From contig JAYJMM010000037.1 in the NCBI GenBank assembly GCA_037349105.1, forward strand, positions 2,666,001 through 2,730,000: 64,000 nucleotides of DNA. Reading direction: 5' to 3'. The notes below the pieces were generated by a model, which had not been told where the DNA came from, did no database searches, and saw nothing but the letters and a program-made list of their open reading frames with translations. Position 1 is the first letter of the stretch. Each line of letters begins with the position of its first letter. This document shows, in pieces, positions 21,001 to 29,469 of this stretch. This stretch comes from Limnomonas spitsbergensis (taxonomy: Eukaryota; Chlorophyta; Chlorophyceae; Chlamydomonadales). Both the position numbers and the translations under genes were made by a program.

Positions 21001-23315
21001 TGGACAGCAGGAAGCCATGGTCCAGCAATGCGCTTCGCCCCAGCCATGAGGGCAGGGGGCTGCTAGGAGAGGAGAATGAAGACCCTTCGGAAGGGCCACC
21101 ATCACTGGTGCAGGATTCAGAGTCGGAGGATGAGTGGGGCGCTGACAGAAGCCCGTGCCCAGCAAGGATCAGCCTCACAAGAGCTGATGCCGGGGATGCA
21201 GATGGGATGGAAGAGCCAACCAACGCAGGCCCTGGACCAGGGAGTCCAGTGTGGGGCCGCGAGGAGGACTTGTTACAGCTACGACAGGAGTGGATGCGCG
21301 AGGTTGCTCAGGAGCAAGCAGCCATGGAAGAGCGCAGAACCAGGAGAGCCGAGATAGAACGCAGCAGCAAGGTCGCGCTAGAGGAGAAGGCACACAAGGT
21401 CGCAGTGGGGGTGAACCCGCGGCAGGCAGCAGACCAGTGCGCTGGCAAGCCCAAGGGGGCAGCAGCAGGCAAGGCGAGCAGCAGGAGCCCAGGGGACGCC
21501 CAGATCAGCCCGCCAGCACAGGCAGCAGCAAGGGAGCCCTGGGGCGATCCAGCAGCATACAGCACGGAACGCTGGGTGGCAGTGCTCAGGCACTTCGTGG
21601 ATGAGCTAGACGTGCTAAGAAGGCAGGAAATGGGGCAGCAAGAGGCAAGCCAGGAGGCTAGCCTAGTTTTCCGGCTCAGAATGCTGCCACAGCCCGATCC
21701 GAACCCCAGGATGGGAGGTTACAGCAGGGCGGTCAGGGAGCTACAGGAGGAGCTGACGGAGAGAATATCAGCCCTCAACAAGTTGGGAGCAACGGGAGTG
21801 GACACCCAACAGCCGTCGGACAGCCGCAGCAGCCAGGCCCAAACCAGCAGGGGGGAGGACCTTGCAAGAAGGGCTGCCAGCGCTCGGGCAACCTTGCGAC
21901 AGGGCTGTGGGCCTGAGGAGCCCGCGGGTGCCGGCAGCAGCAAGACTGTGCAGCGCGCCATTCACAGGCAGGAGCGGCTGGCACAGGGCAGCACAGGTCA
22001 GATACCAGGAGCAGGGCCAGAAAGGGCCGGTGCGGCTTGGGCTGACACTGCCGAGTTGCGGGGGAAAAAGTCAAAAAAGGCTAGGCGGCGCGCGGGAAAG
22101 GCGCAGAGGGCAGCCGAGGACAGGAACCGTGGCAGCAGACCAGGAGTGGACTGCCCAGTCCTGCCGCTCAGGATCAGCCAGGTGGATCTGGAGATCACAT
22201 GGGCCAATGGGCAGCAGAGGCCAGCGCAGAGCGCAGAGCCATGCGTACAGCCCGCAGAACACCTACCGCAGAAACCCGCTAGGCAGATGCCAGCTTGCAG
22301 AGGACTCCTCACCTGTACAGCATTTAAGGGGATCCTTACGGGGACGCTCCAGCTGATACTGGTGTGGCTCCTGCTGTCGGTGTGTGTGCCAGGGGCGCAA
22401 GCCACCGAGCAGGGGGTACGAGGAGGAGGATTTACAGCAGGCCAAGGGGCTTTTGTGTCTGGACAAGAGGCAGCAGCGAAGCTGTCGTCTGGATGGTTGC
22501 GCCCGCCAGCAGTCATTCCCATGGGGGGTGCCAGCAGGAGGGGTGCCTGCAGCCAGCAGGAGAGCTGGCTAAGCGGCAATGACACTGGCAGGGAAGAGCC
22601 GCCCGCGGAGGACGACCCGCAGGCGGCTGAGATGATCGACATGTTCCAGCCGGGGGGAGTCGTGGAGCCGCCCGCGGAGTACGTCAAAACCAAGGAGGGG
22701 TGGCTGCTGGGCCAGCACCCCGACTTCACTGCGGAACAGCAGGAGAGTCTGGAGCAGAGCCTCAGGGATCGCCAAGGGGCGTTCGCTTACTCCATGGAGG
22801 ATCTACCAGGCTACTGCGGCACGCAGGGCCTGGACACAGCTTGCCTGTCGGGTGGGGCTGTGCGGGCCATGGAGACCGAGGGAGTCGTCCTTTTCGAGCC
22901 CTTTGGAGGAAACGCATGCTCTGGCAGCGGGGAGGTGGCCGCGTCATACAGGCAGTGCCTGGGAGAATCGGCTGCGGCAGACTGGGCCGACGCAGCACAG
23001 GAACCAGGCAGACGGGCTATCAGAGAGGGCTGTCCAGACCCTCAAGGCAGGCCTGCGCAAGTGCTGCGAGGAGGGCAGCAGCGACGAGTCCTGGGACAAG
23101 ATGGTGCCCTGGGTAGCCCTAGGCTTCCGATGCTCGCCGCAGCAGGCCACGCGCATGGCGCCGTACGAGGTGCTGTTCGGACAGAGACCCACCTTCCCCT
23201 CCAGAGTGGGGGCGGACCTCTGGAGCACAGCCAAGGTGGCAACAGCAGAGGAGGCAGCAGACCTGCTCTTGGCCAGAGTGGCCAGGATCAAAGAGGCACT
23301 GCCAGTCGCGGGTGA
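14931..23315 (+). CDS. Giant Gag/protease-like polyprotein ORF (2794 codons)
   Basis: An 8.4-kb open frame. Visible parts in order: helical capsid-like start; zinc knuckle CYQCGSTAHLARDC (15432-15473); retropepsin-like ALMDSACSCHVI (about 16184-16219, DSA in place of DTG/DSG); a CCHC variant CVLCGEPGPHSPEAC (about 17023-17068); a long Glu/Gln/Arg-rich stretch; a second true knuckle CFNCQKPGHFANAC (about 18200-18241); about 1.3 kb of unrecognised globular sequence (Trp/His-rich, 19.4-20.9 kb); another charged part; and a hydrophobic segment (LQLILVWLLLSVCVPG, about 22345-22400). It ends with the pre-RT linker (FAYSMEDLPGYCG) and a short piece VVLFEPFGG. RT and RNase H are absent. Codons after about 22912 are out of the native frame. 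Function of the unrecognised parts is unknown. Confidence 0.65.
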   Translation: MEAFAHRVLSTAELLQISRDAVDHFGRRHSVSHLFHDGLPALAKAKLSKFVMTVPGYLSMTDEDQIAVLTQQVVLWEKFALEMGDLGGVSLKQMASGPGQGEAQSNRTRKERTGQWEMRTRLEGAGNPAGASAAQQQRIDKPRGVTWADQSGAPHYSAEGAAGAVKACYQCGSTAHLARDCRAPRPRDERRPTPPAADITAGQPRPQQQQYPLPPRPQQGQPAGRPYERNQNNRQYQRPGPGQGGQAQQAAHVSHLSSPTGQAEPEGWQQTMAEMLSESVALMTQVGLVPKSAGFKQAAHNARPRSFLPEPCPEEEPEQRLVEPASRKGAKRLVLSKLADDMSDIRLQVFKLNERLTALSFTTMPMGSEDHRGKASKGRQESKVVTAAPRLQYFKNDRSNLEQCVGLMVKGKVLVAQKALMDSACSCHVITVNIAEQLVAMGAELIRTDEKIRTTDTAGADLYGVLFIYVVYGYGGPNAIMEPTVVRVVKTPPDAYEHLVGNPEFLKYNGVLEAAGRLTLRPRDGPQTVRGVRDLTLPLVLASPAGGYQAAAVAWAGIRCGFAEREGWPAARVEEEHEPLLQHAMATHAGAAIRTDQKAGQSRGTAAGAGRSTADASRSSREEPQETASRPRQCGQAQAAVLRESKVDAKAAASQPSQAAAQAEAAAGVAMALKADAKSPYQKEVIRRCLETSPRYPCVLCGEPGPHSPEACDQRIRRILQKTAAVPTTQGTSPGARKRVDFGGAAAARAAPAGSVRRSEVRVPGKGEMAGAADEGVREDATEAANRDQRELVSKEENEESEESEEEDVRGRTSPKYLRLLRLHQTVELLQHDVKAREELLYRQAAATIEYLRLQQVRWTGLQDANIRLTEVQQQYILRADQLRALYANLGNQQAGEPLQSTIPGDPELAGHMAVMFQTAEEFAEEDESLSQEKLQDQEQQAAGQQEPGGSGGARQASGETRVRHRGSTPDDAVHTETRERSRSAQRARSAERRVAVPTPEARTQRPDRDDSFDRPRGRRQHSPSGDRGSQPRGRSQERGTGSHARPYQPEQRMQDRRGASGQSPPGRAQAGRSWMGGQRNVLGPHDGGVCFNCQKPGHFANACPEQGEASQPGDSSQFDRSLTAGGPDRSWGVRGPGRSQEVSEDTMRRAYEAAKEVSFEEWKRRQEAAGPSELPGPPGRPGPAGQSYNSRWVSQERHTCMMSVHEGLGQNAATQVVSYQAAAMPVTFQVVPEGQVAQQRHHWQMVVEALAMNHYGTRPAGSARSMAHAVEFLRNLQQRGCPAPCEGWPGILQQFLDKEWDIYNAQMDEFERIEQEAGLQHRVDEWETSSSGDGTSASEEGHEPQAPVTVLEEEAAMLCPGTPEGNADTGGEVAGAAAGTRNGLSRQDHHPGSKGAAAMSPEDNTAGAVRTHHSTTSRSSAARWEEEDRGLQRSRSRGERPAAGSEDSQFTQAGTGRRGRSGSRGRVRPAPDPPRLPESRCFVQWYRLGEEMPEASSSEAMITLPAQSKDGLCRLQNHRLLGGRSQTCVNIAAAMQAVARLIFPWDAVTAVLLGAALKGFIQPSTRMEDYMQRGWSRHPIYAYSVGEMVGLAVKEGITAVAAADRAHPDVPDSAHTEGVWQGAQPGFMRTPWAEDCVHQLMEHPALRDRAFYVPVQALREHGRGDRSEDGTHSEAGLCHADRPRRCEATVEASVTIPRMVAGQAVPWGMDPGEARAAIPVQQLVTYYYEELEEGEMPVSAAWIHMHASRDDMPVFLFARCEGNVAITRCASVDEAEFHAHTHARGADPATWAVMLMALQRVLLPGQLSAAMRHVWGVDDQWAPLEMTDCPAWPYGAQRSPADGPMWEDEEEFARSPFAVERLEACVHQWVRWERRAWRDNRASSVVPYWQANGMTVQLWRQAHPAGVRTLHPLFRGAGSDTYMEELEELRTQPVPGRWMVGRWGSHYWDPAAITDGPIQDTYQEPTEQGHVAFVTTLGATASSWEWLEPMEDMEVSALEAETGDRAEPQTAPDSTSRPLAGDLDSRKPWSSNALRPSHEGRGLLGEENEDPSEGPPSLVQDSESEDEWGADRSPCPARISLTRADAGDADGMEEPTNAGPGPGSPVWGREEDLLQLRQEWMREVAQEQAAMEERRTRRAEIERSSKVALEEKAHKVAVGVNPRQAADQCAGKPKGAAAGKASSRSPGDAQISPPAQAAAREPWGDPAAYSTERWVAVLRHFVDELDVLRRQEMGQQEASQEASLVFRLRMLPQPDPNPRMGGYSRAVRELQEELTERISALNKLGATGVDTQQPSDSRSSQAQTSRGEDLARRAASARATLRQGCGPEEPAGAGSSKTVQRAIHRQERLAQGSTGQIPGAGPERAGAAWADTAELRGKKSKKARRRAGKAQRAAEDRNRGSRPGVDCPVLPLRISQVDLEITWANGQQRPAQSAEPCVQPAEHLPQKPARQMPACRGLLTCTAFKGILTGTLQLILVWLLLSVCVPGAQATEQGVRGGGFTAGQGAFVSGQEAAAKLSSGWLRPPAVIPMGGASRRGACSQQESWLSGNDTGREEPPAEDDPQAAEMIDMFQPGGVVEPPAEYVKTKEGWLLGQHPDFTAEQQESLEQSLRDRQGAFAYSMEDLPGYCGTQGLDTACLSGGAVRAMETEGVVLFEPFGGNACSGSGEVAASYRQCLGESAAADWADAAQEPGRRAIREGCPDPQGRPAQVLRGGQQRRVLGQDGALGSPRLPMLAAAGHAHGAVRGAVRTETHLPLQSGGGPLEHSQGGNSRGGSRPALGQSGQDQRGTASRG

Positions 23316-24126
23316 GCATCTAAAAATTGCGCAGCACCGCGACAAGCTGCGATATGCACGCATTCGTGGGGGAGGGTATGTCCCCCAGGTCAGGCGTTTT
23401 GCAGAGGGAGATTACGTGTATGTGAAGTATTCATCAGAGCGACGCAGCCTCGACCCCAAGGCCAGGCCTGAGATCCTCAGGGTAAAAACACTGGGGGCGA
23501 CGGGAACCTTAGTGTTGGAAGGGGCAGATGGCCTCACAGTTACAGAGAATGCAGTCAATTGTTCTCCATGCCACTTGCCCAACCTCAGGGGAGTGGTTGA
23601 TTTCAGTGGAACCAGACCCAATAACAGCCTGTCATGCGAGGTGTGCCAGCTGCCCGACCGCGGAGAGGTGATGCTTTTGTGTGATGCCTGCAATACAGGT
23701 TGGCACATGGATTGCTTGGTACCAGTACTTGAGGAGGTGCCTGAGGGCGAGTGGTTGTGCCCAACTTGCGCGACTGAGGACAAGGGAGCTAAGCCCACAG
23801 CAGGGGCTGGACCCGCTGCAGAGGATTGCAGTGTGCAGGTCCAGGGGCGGCCGAGCCCGGCAGCCAGAGCGGCTGCCAGGACAGCCCAGGAGGCCAACGT
23901 CATGGACAGGCCTGAGGTGGAAGTCATGGCCACCAACCCAGCAACAAGGCAGATGGAGCGGGGCATCGCAAGACCAATGGCGAACGGATTGTACGACATC
24001 TCGTACACCACTGGCCGGGGAGAGGCCAATGTTACCCCGAGAGCAGTTACAAGAAGGGCTAAGGTGGCCAAAGAAGCAGCAAGGGAGGAAGAGGAGTCAG
24101 CCCTTGAGGAGCTTACCGAGACCTGA
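22852..24126 (+). pseudogene. Integrase C-terminal part with PHD finger (5'-truncated)
   Basis: The native sense starts near 23000 with QADGLSERAVQTLKAGLRK, the end of the retroviral-type integrase core. It continues with APYEVLFGQRP and a C-terminal domain (RFAEGDYVYVKY). The DDE residues upstream are deleted. A PHD finger follows at about 23635-23770, with the Cys4-His-Cys3 order from CEVCQLPDRGEVMLLCDAC through WHMDC to WLCPTC. The tail is charged. PHD fingers bind histone H3 tails, so this could steer integration to certain chromatin; that is inference. The frame is offset from the 2794-codon ORF and has no start of its own in the native part. Confidence 0.65.
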
Positions 24127-24824
24127 GGCCGAGCCCAGAGCGGCAAGGCCGCTGAGCACGTGACGTCACCCACGCCGTAACTGGCAAGGAGCGGGCAAGC
24201 GCCTACAGAGCAGGAATGCAGACGCAGCGCGGCTTGTCCTAGTACCCAGCAGGCAGTGGGCCGGCAGCCAGCGGACCAAAGACGGAAGATGCAGGAGGGG
24301 AGTTAAAGCTATAGCGGCAGCATAGTGAAAATTTTGTTCCTCCCAACACCATAGCAGCAGGGCTACGGTAGTACATATGTTATGACAATGATGAGCGAGG
24401 AGAATTAGTCAACTCGGGCAATGATAGCACAGTAGGAGGCGGATCACGCTGCTACGGCGCACAATTCCTGTGGCCATTAAAGACCAGGCGGCTATGGCGC
24501 AGTGGGGCGAGAGCAGCGGTTGTTCTTAGCTTGACCTGATAACTTTGAAATTTCCCTGTTTGCTAGCCAGTAGTGGGCTGAACAGCTTGAATTTGTAGGA
24601 TGCTGCGCATTGCGCTTCAGCCGAAACTCGGTGGTTTTTTTCTTTTAAAAGTTCTGTTTGAAGAAGGCCTGAACCAGGCAAATTTGCAGAAGGCCTGAAC
24701 CAGGCAGATTTACAGCAGATGATTTAAGCTTCTACGTACATATTTTTCCAGAAGTTTATTTCAGTACCACCCCTTTTCCGGCTCCCCGCGCACGCCTGGA
24801 GGGCTTAACGCTGGGGAGCGGGGG
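24127..24824 (+). other. 3' non-coding part of the retrotransposon with polypurine-like tract
   Basis: No gene is visible. The last bases (about 24813-24825) form a purine-rich run, GGGGAGCGGGGGG, abutting the B1 repeat. This looks like the polypurine tract that primes plus-strand DNA. It precedes B1 and not segment A, which matters for how the split repeats arose. Confidence 0.5.
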
Positions 24825-25057
24825 GCGAGTAAAGTAGTAGGGGCGGTATCCAAGAGACGGAGACTTCCAGACAGAGATATCCAGTTAGGGACTTCCAGTT
24901 ACAGTTATCTTGTTAACAAGCTCTTGTCTGAAGTACAAGGAGCATGAGTGTACGGTGATGTACCGTATTTGTGAGTAGAGGACACCTCTCTAAGGTGTCC
25001 TGACCGGAGTTTACGGTATTTACCATAGTATTGCAGTTACTGCTTTATGGTGCGACA
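24825..25057 (+). repeat. Internal B1 repeat
   Basis: This 233-bp segment, from GCGAGTAAAG to GCGACA, is repeated at 25694-25925 with one substitution and one single-base length change seen. It carries a hairpin GGACACCT/AGGTGTCC at 24980-25000. Only two bases (GC) separate it from segment A2. Confidence 0.85.
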
Positions 25058-25059
25058 GC

Positions 25060-25925
25060 TGTCACAGTATATTACAGTATACGTGACAGAACCGTTTAGA
25101 CCGCAGTTTGCGGCCTCGAGGACTCCGCAGCTTCTCTGCGGAGCCTACGGATTTGAACTGAAACCTAGAAACCCGCTTACGCCGGTTGATTTGACAGATT
25201 GTACCGTATTCTGAATTGGGCCTGCCGGGTCCCTGTATCCTGGCAGTTGCCTAGGCTAGCTACTTCGTCCCTTTCTAAAGGACAGACCTCTATCTGTAAC
25301 AAGCACCGGCAGTCATCTGTGTATGAAGCCTCCTACGTTCACATAAGTTAGTACCTTTACTCAAGTCAAGACTAGCTCAGCTCCCGCTGAGATAGCTGGA
25401 GACAAGTACCTAGCAAGAGGCCCGAGACCCTGCCGAACAAGAAGTACGCAGCCCACGTCACGTCACCCTCACCGCGAGTCGCGCGGTAAGTGCCCTTAAC
25501 ATAGCCCAGCTGGATCGCGCCCAGACGGCCAGAAGGCCTGTGCTCCCTTAGTCAATTGCCATACAACCAAATAGCCGGCTACGCTGCTTAACTCGCTGAG
25601 CACTCGCAGCCAGTGTGTAGTCACTGAGCCTGCCCGTAGGCGTCCGTCACTGCCGTGAGGAAAGAAGTCCGCCACGGACCTGAAGCGCACATCGCGAGTA
25701 AAGTAGTAGGGGCGGTACCCAAGAGACGGAGACTTCCAGACAGAGATATCCAGTTAGGACTTCCAGTTACAGTTATCTTGTTAACAAGCTCTTGTCTGAA
25801 GTACAAGGAGCATGAGTGTACGGTGATGTACCGTATTTGTGAGTAGAGGACACCTCTCTAAGGTGTCCTGACCGGAGTTTACGGTATTTACCATAGTATT
25901 GCAGTTACTGCTTTATGGTGCGACA
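25060..25925 (+). repeat. Right terminal repeat, segments A2 and B2
   Basis: This 866-bp unit is made of A2 (25060-25696) and B2 (25694-25925), starting TG and ending CA. If this is the complete LTR, the left LTR lacks its B part and B1 is an extra copy. Confidence 0.85.
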
Positions 25926-26965
25926 GGTAGCTTGAAGAGGGCCATGCAAGGTAGAGAGGCGCCTTTGGCTGCCGCGCTGCACTGCGTTCGCCGCATGGCT
26001 GCCAAGGTGCGCCTGAGGCATCATGCACCAGCACGCATCAGGTTGGCAGCTTTGTACGCAGCTCCTGCGGCCAAGTACGGCGACGTGGTGTGGGCCACCA
26101 GCCACCTCCGGCCACGGCAATGTCTCCACAACAAGATGCAGTCCAGCCTGCTTCAGCACTTGCGCCGGGCTGCGGGGCTACCGCATCAGCCGCCAGCTGG
26201 GGGGTCATGAGAGAGCTGCAGATCCAACCTTTACAGCGAGACTGGTGGAACTATATCCTCCGCTTCTACAATGCAGCGGTGGCACGGGTAGGACAGCAAG
26301 ACAGCCCACCAATTGCTGAGGCCATGGCAGCAGATATGCAGCTGGCAGTCAGCCAGGGCAATGAAGGATGCACTTGGTGCTCTGATCTGCTGGGTGCACT
26401 GGAGAAGCTGGAGCAGGGGGCAGCCGCCCCCGAATTGCGCGAGACAGCAGCTGACCTATAGCGCCTAACCGCCACACAGGTGCTGGCTCTCGTTGACGCA
26501 GCCTACGAGCTGGCGCAGCTGGACGCCAGCGGCGGGGGGGACCCCAGGGACCCTACCACTGAGCACAGGTCTGGGGCGACCTACCGCACCTGGTTTCAGA
26601 CCACGGCAGGCGCCGTGCTGACACGAGCCAGGAGCCACACCAGCATCAGGGAGTGTACTTGTGTTTGCAAAAACTTGCGACTACGGCTTGGCGCGATCAG
26701 AACGGCTGAAACCAGAGGACTGCGCAGCGGTCAGCGGCGAGAGGCACGCTTCTGCCAATGATGTTGGTCAAGGGGTGATGGCGAGCATGTAGAGGATGCA
26801 CTACCTGCTTGCTTCCAATGCCCTAGTGTCAGGGACCAGTAATGGGAGCGGGGGTGGACAGGTCCCCCAAACGGTGCCACAAACATCCACCAGCTGTACC
26901 AGGTTGGGCAGGGGTGGGATGCACTTGCTTTTGTGGACGCTGTTGTATACTTTATTGAGGGCTAG
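25926..26965 (+). pseudogene. LINE-type reverse transcriptase, right fragment
   Basis: The sense continues from the left fragment (SLKRAMQGREAPLAAALHC, then RIRLAALYAAPAAKYGDVVW). It then runs through several frames with stops and frame changes (about 26210, 26460, 26760). A Cys/His-like block near 26760-26840 (CW..GDGEHVEDALPACFQCP) resembles the C-terminal knuckle of such proteins. The end is FVDAVVYFIEG with a stop at 26963-26965. The copy is clearly dead. Confidence 0.65.
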
Positions 26966-27052
26966 TTGTTAGAGGAGCTCAGATGCCGTCAGACTTGTTG
27001 CCTTCCTGGCTTCTGCTTTTGATCCTTCATTTTGTGTTCCCTCTTCCTTTAG

Positions 27053-27140
27053 TTTTTATTTCCTCGCATCTGAACAGTTGGGCGCCCACGCGGCCGAGCC
27101 TCCTTGTGCATGGCTCAGAGGTCAATAACGTCATTCACAT
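27053..27140 (+). repeat. Dispersed short repeat, family 1
   Basis: A good copy with CAGTTGGGCGCCCACGCGGC, then GAGCC and a CATGGCTCAGAGG block, ending at AACGTCATTCA. Confidence 0.7.
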
Positions 27141-27179
27141 GCGTGATTGCGGTTCTTTCCTCCCTCCTCTCGCCTTAAA

Positions 27180-27255
27180 AGTTTATTTCCTCCCAATCAC
27201 AGTCGGGCGCCCATGCGGCCGAGCTTTTTCAGCATGGCCCAGAGGTGTATTGTCA
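27180..27255 (+). repeat. Dispersed short repeat, family 1
   Basis: A good copy with TCGGGCGCCCATGCGGCC, GAGCTTTTTCAGC and ATGGCCCAGAGGTGTATTG. Confidence 0.7.
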
Positions 27256-27699
27256 TGCGTGATTGCGTGGGGCGTAAAAATTGGCTTGCATGCAAGGTGT
27301 TGTTATGACTGATATCATGGAGGTTTATGTATTTCTGCATGACAGGAGGGATTAGGCTGAGGTCATGGGGGGGCATGAGGCATCATCCCGCCAGTGAGGG
27401 GCAGTTGGGCAATTATCTCCTTGATCTCGCCAGTGAGGGGCAATTGGGCAATCATCTCATCTTATCTATGTATTACTTTCCATAAGCTCAGAACGTCACT
27501 GGGTGGTTGGGAGTGGCAGTATGCTACTTGCAAATCCATGCTAAATTGGTAACCGGAGTAGCGCAGGAAATGGGGTCGAAGGGAAAATATTCCCCAACCA
27601 TCTGAATGAGGTCGAAAATCCTCAGCTGGGGTGGTGTGTCTGTTAAAAAGTACCTGAGGCAAGGGGGATCTTGGAATTTTTATTTGCCACTTATTTTAA

Positions 27700-27780
27700 T
27701 TTCTTTCCTCCCAACTGATTAGTTGGGCACCCATGCAGCCGGGCCTTTTAAGCAGGGCTCAGAAGTGTAACGTCATTAGC
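27700..27780 (+). repeat. Dispersed short repeat, family 1
   Basis: A diverged copy with TTGGGCACCCATGCAGCCG, CTTTTAAGC and AGAAGTGTAACGTCATT. Confidence 0.65.
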
Positions 27781-27955
27781 CATTTTCCTTTTGACAGTCT
27801 TCCGAGGGCCAGTGATACAACAGTGGCACTGACGGACTTATTGTCTCCAATCTTGCTCATCGACTAGGACGAGCATGGTGACAAAACAAATATTGAACAA
27901 GGGCGTTTGCCGTTTTGTCATGCGATTCTTGGCGCCTAAAAGCCTGTAAATCTGA

Positions 27956-29435
27956 CATATGTTGCGGCAGAGAAAAATGTTTGTCGAAATAAAAGCACAA
28001 CCCCTGCAAATATTTCCGCTCCTCTCAGTTGTAAGCACTAGAAGTTATGAGAATCACTGTAATTGGTCATTCTCTTGTCAGCGTGTTCAAGAATCAGCCA
28101 TACTTTACCAGTACATATACAAGGAACCAAGATTTGGGGCTGAATTCTGAAAATGCAGTGACCTTGCCCAGCAAAGAAACATTCTCAACTGAAGGTAAAT
28201 GCAGTTGATTTGAATAGGCCGCACCAGCAGAGTTATGTTTACCCGCACTACAGCTTTAAATCATCACCTTCACCCGAACCCTTAATTTCACAGCCTGCAT
28301 AAGTATCCGTTGTCAGGGCAATGCATTTCAGCTTCCCTAATTTCCGATGCATCCAGGCCAGCGGCTGCCGTGTCCCTCATTTCACGACCCCAATGCCACA
28401 TTTACGGAATCCTCTCTAGCCCAAATAACCAGCCACTGCTCCTACTCCATATGTTGCGGCAGAGAAAAATGTTTGTCGAAATAAAAGCACAACCCCTGCA
28501 AATATTTCCGCTTCTCTCAGTTTTAAGCACTAGAAGTTATGAGAATCACTGTAATTGGTCATTCTCTTGTCAGCGTGTTCAAGAATCAGCCATACTTTAC
28601 CAGTACATATACAAGGAACCAAGATTTGGGGCTGAATTCTGAAAATGCAGTGACCTTGCCCAGCAAAGAGACATTCTCAACTGAAGGTAAATGCAGTTGA
28701 TTTGAATAGGCCGCACCAGCAGAGTTATGTTTACCCGCACTACAGCTTTAAATCATCACCTTCACCCAAACCCTTAATTTCACAGCCTGCATAAGTATCC
28801 GTTGTCAGGGCAATGCATTTCAGCTTCCCTAATTTCCGATGCATCCAGGCCAGCGGCTGCCGTGTCCCTCATTTCACGACCCCAATGCCACATTTACGGA
28901 ATCCTCTCTAGCCCAAATAACCAGCCACTGCTCCTACTCCATATGTTGCGGCAGAGAAAAATGTTTGTCGAAATAAAAGCACAACCCCTGCAAATATTTC
29001 CGCTTCTCTCAGTTTTAAGCACTAGAAGTTATGAGAATCACTGTAATTGGTCATTCTCTTGTCAGCGTGTTCAAGAATCAGCCATACTTTACCAGTACAT
29101 ATACAAGGAACCAAGATTTGGGGCTGAATTCTGAAAATGCAGTGACCTTGCCCAGCAAAGAGACATTCTCAACTGAAGGTAAATGCAGTTGATTTGAATA
29201 GGCCGCACCAGCAGAGTTATGTTTACCCGCACTACAGCTTTAAATCATCACCTTCACCCAAACCCTTAATTTCACAGCCTGCATAAGTATCCGTTGTCAG
29301 GGCAATGCATTTCAGCTTCCCTAATTTCCGATGCATCCAGGCCAGCGGCTGCCGTGTCCCTCATTTCACGACCCCAATGCCACATTTACGGAATCCTCTC
29401 TAGCCCAAATAACCAGCCACTGCTCCTACTCCATA
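27956..29435 (+). repeat. 492-bp tandem repeat, three copies
   Basis: Units start at 27956, 28448 and 28940. The second and third are almost or fully identical, and the first differs at a few positions. Because 492 is a multiple of three, the same 110-codon open frame recurs once per junction; it has no recognisable motif and is not called. The array ends just before the 3' end of the armadillo gene. Confidence 0.9.
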
Positions 29436-29469
29436 GCTTCGGCCCTGAGCTGCAGTGTACCCTTAACTC

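Larger units (their letters stand above)
10528..25925 (+). mobile_element. 15.4-kb non-autonomous Ty3/gypsy-like retrotransposon with split terminal repeats
   Basis: The element begins TGTCACAG and ends GCGACA, the TG...CA ends usual for LTR elements. It is flanked by GGTA on both sides (10524-10527 and 25926-25929). It interrupts an older LINE frame that becomes continuous when the element is removed, which fixes both ends. Inside are Gag-like frames with zinc knuckles, a retropepsin-like DSA motif, the pre-RT linker, the end of an integrase core and a PHD finger. Reverse transcriptase, RNase H and the integrase catalytic part are missing. The terminal repeats are unequal: A at the left, B-A-B at the right. 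The A copies differ at only three visible positions in 637, so the insertion is recent. It must have been mobilised by proteins supplied from elsewhere. Confidence 0.85.
26966..27955. other. Spacer rich in family 1 repeats
   Basis: No gene is visible. Three family 1 copies lie here in the same orientation. A short duplication around 27385-27460 repeats CCAGTGAGGGGCA and TTGGGCAAT. Confidence 0.5.

Noticed and set aside
10528..25925. Classing the element as a DIRS/Ngaro tyrosine-recombinase retroelement from its repeats alone
   Set aside because: No tyrosine recombinase motif is visible, whereas an integrase tail, TG/CA ends and a target duplication are. The repeat pattern is reported as an anomaly instead.
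28310..29134. Repeated 110-codon plus-strand frames
   Set aside because: They recur only because the tandem unit (492 bp) is a multiple of three; no motif, and each frame spans a unit junction.
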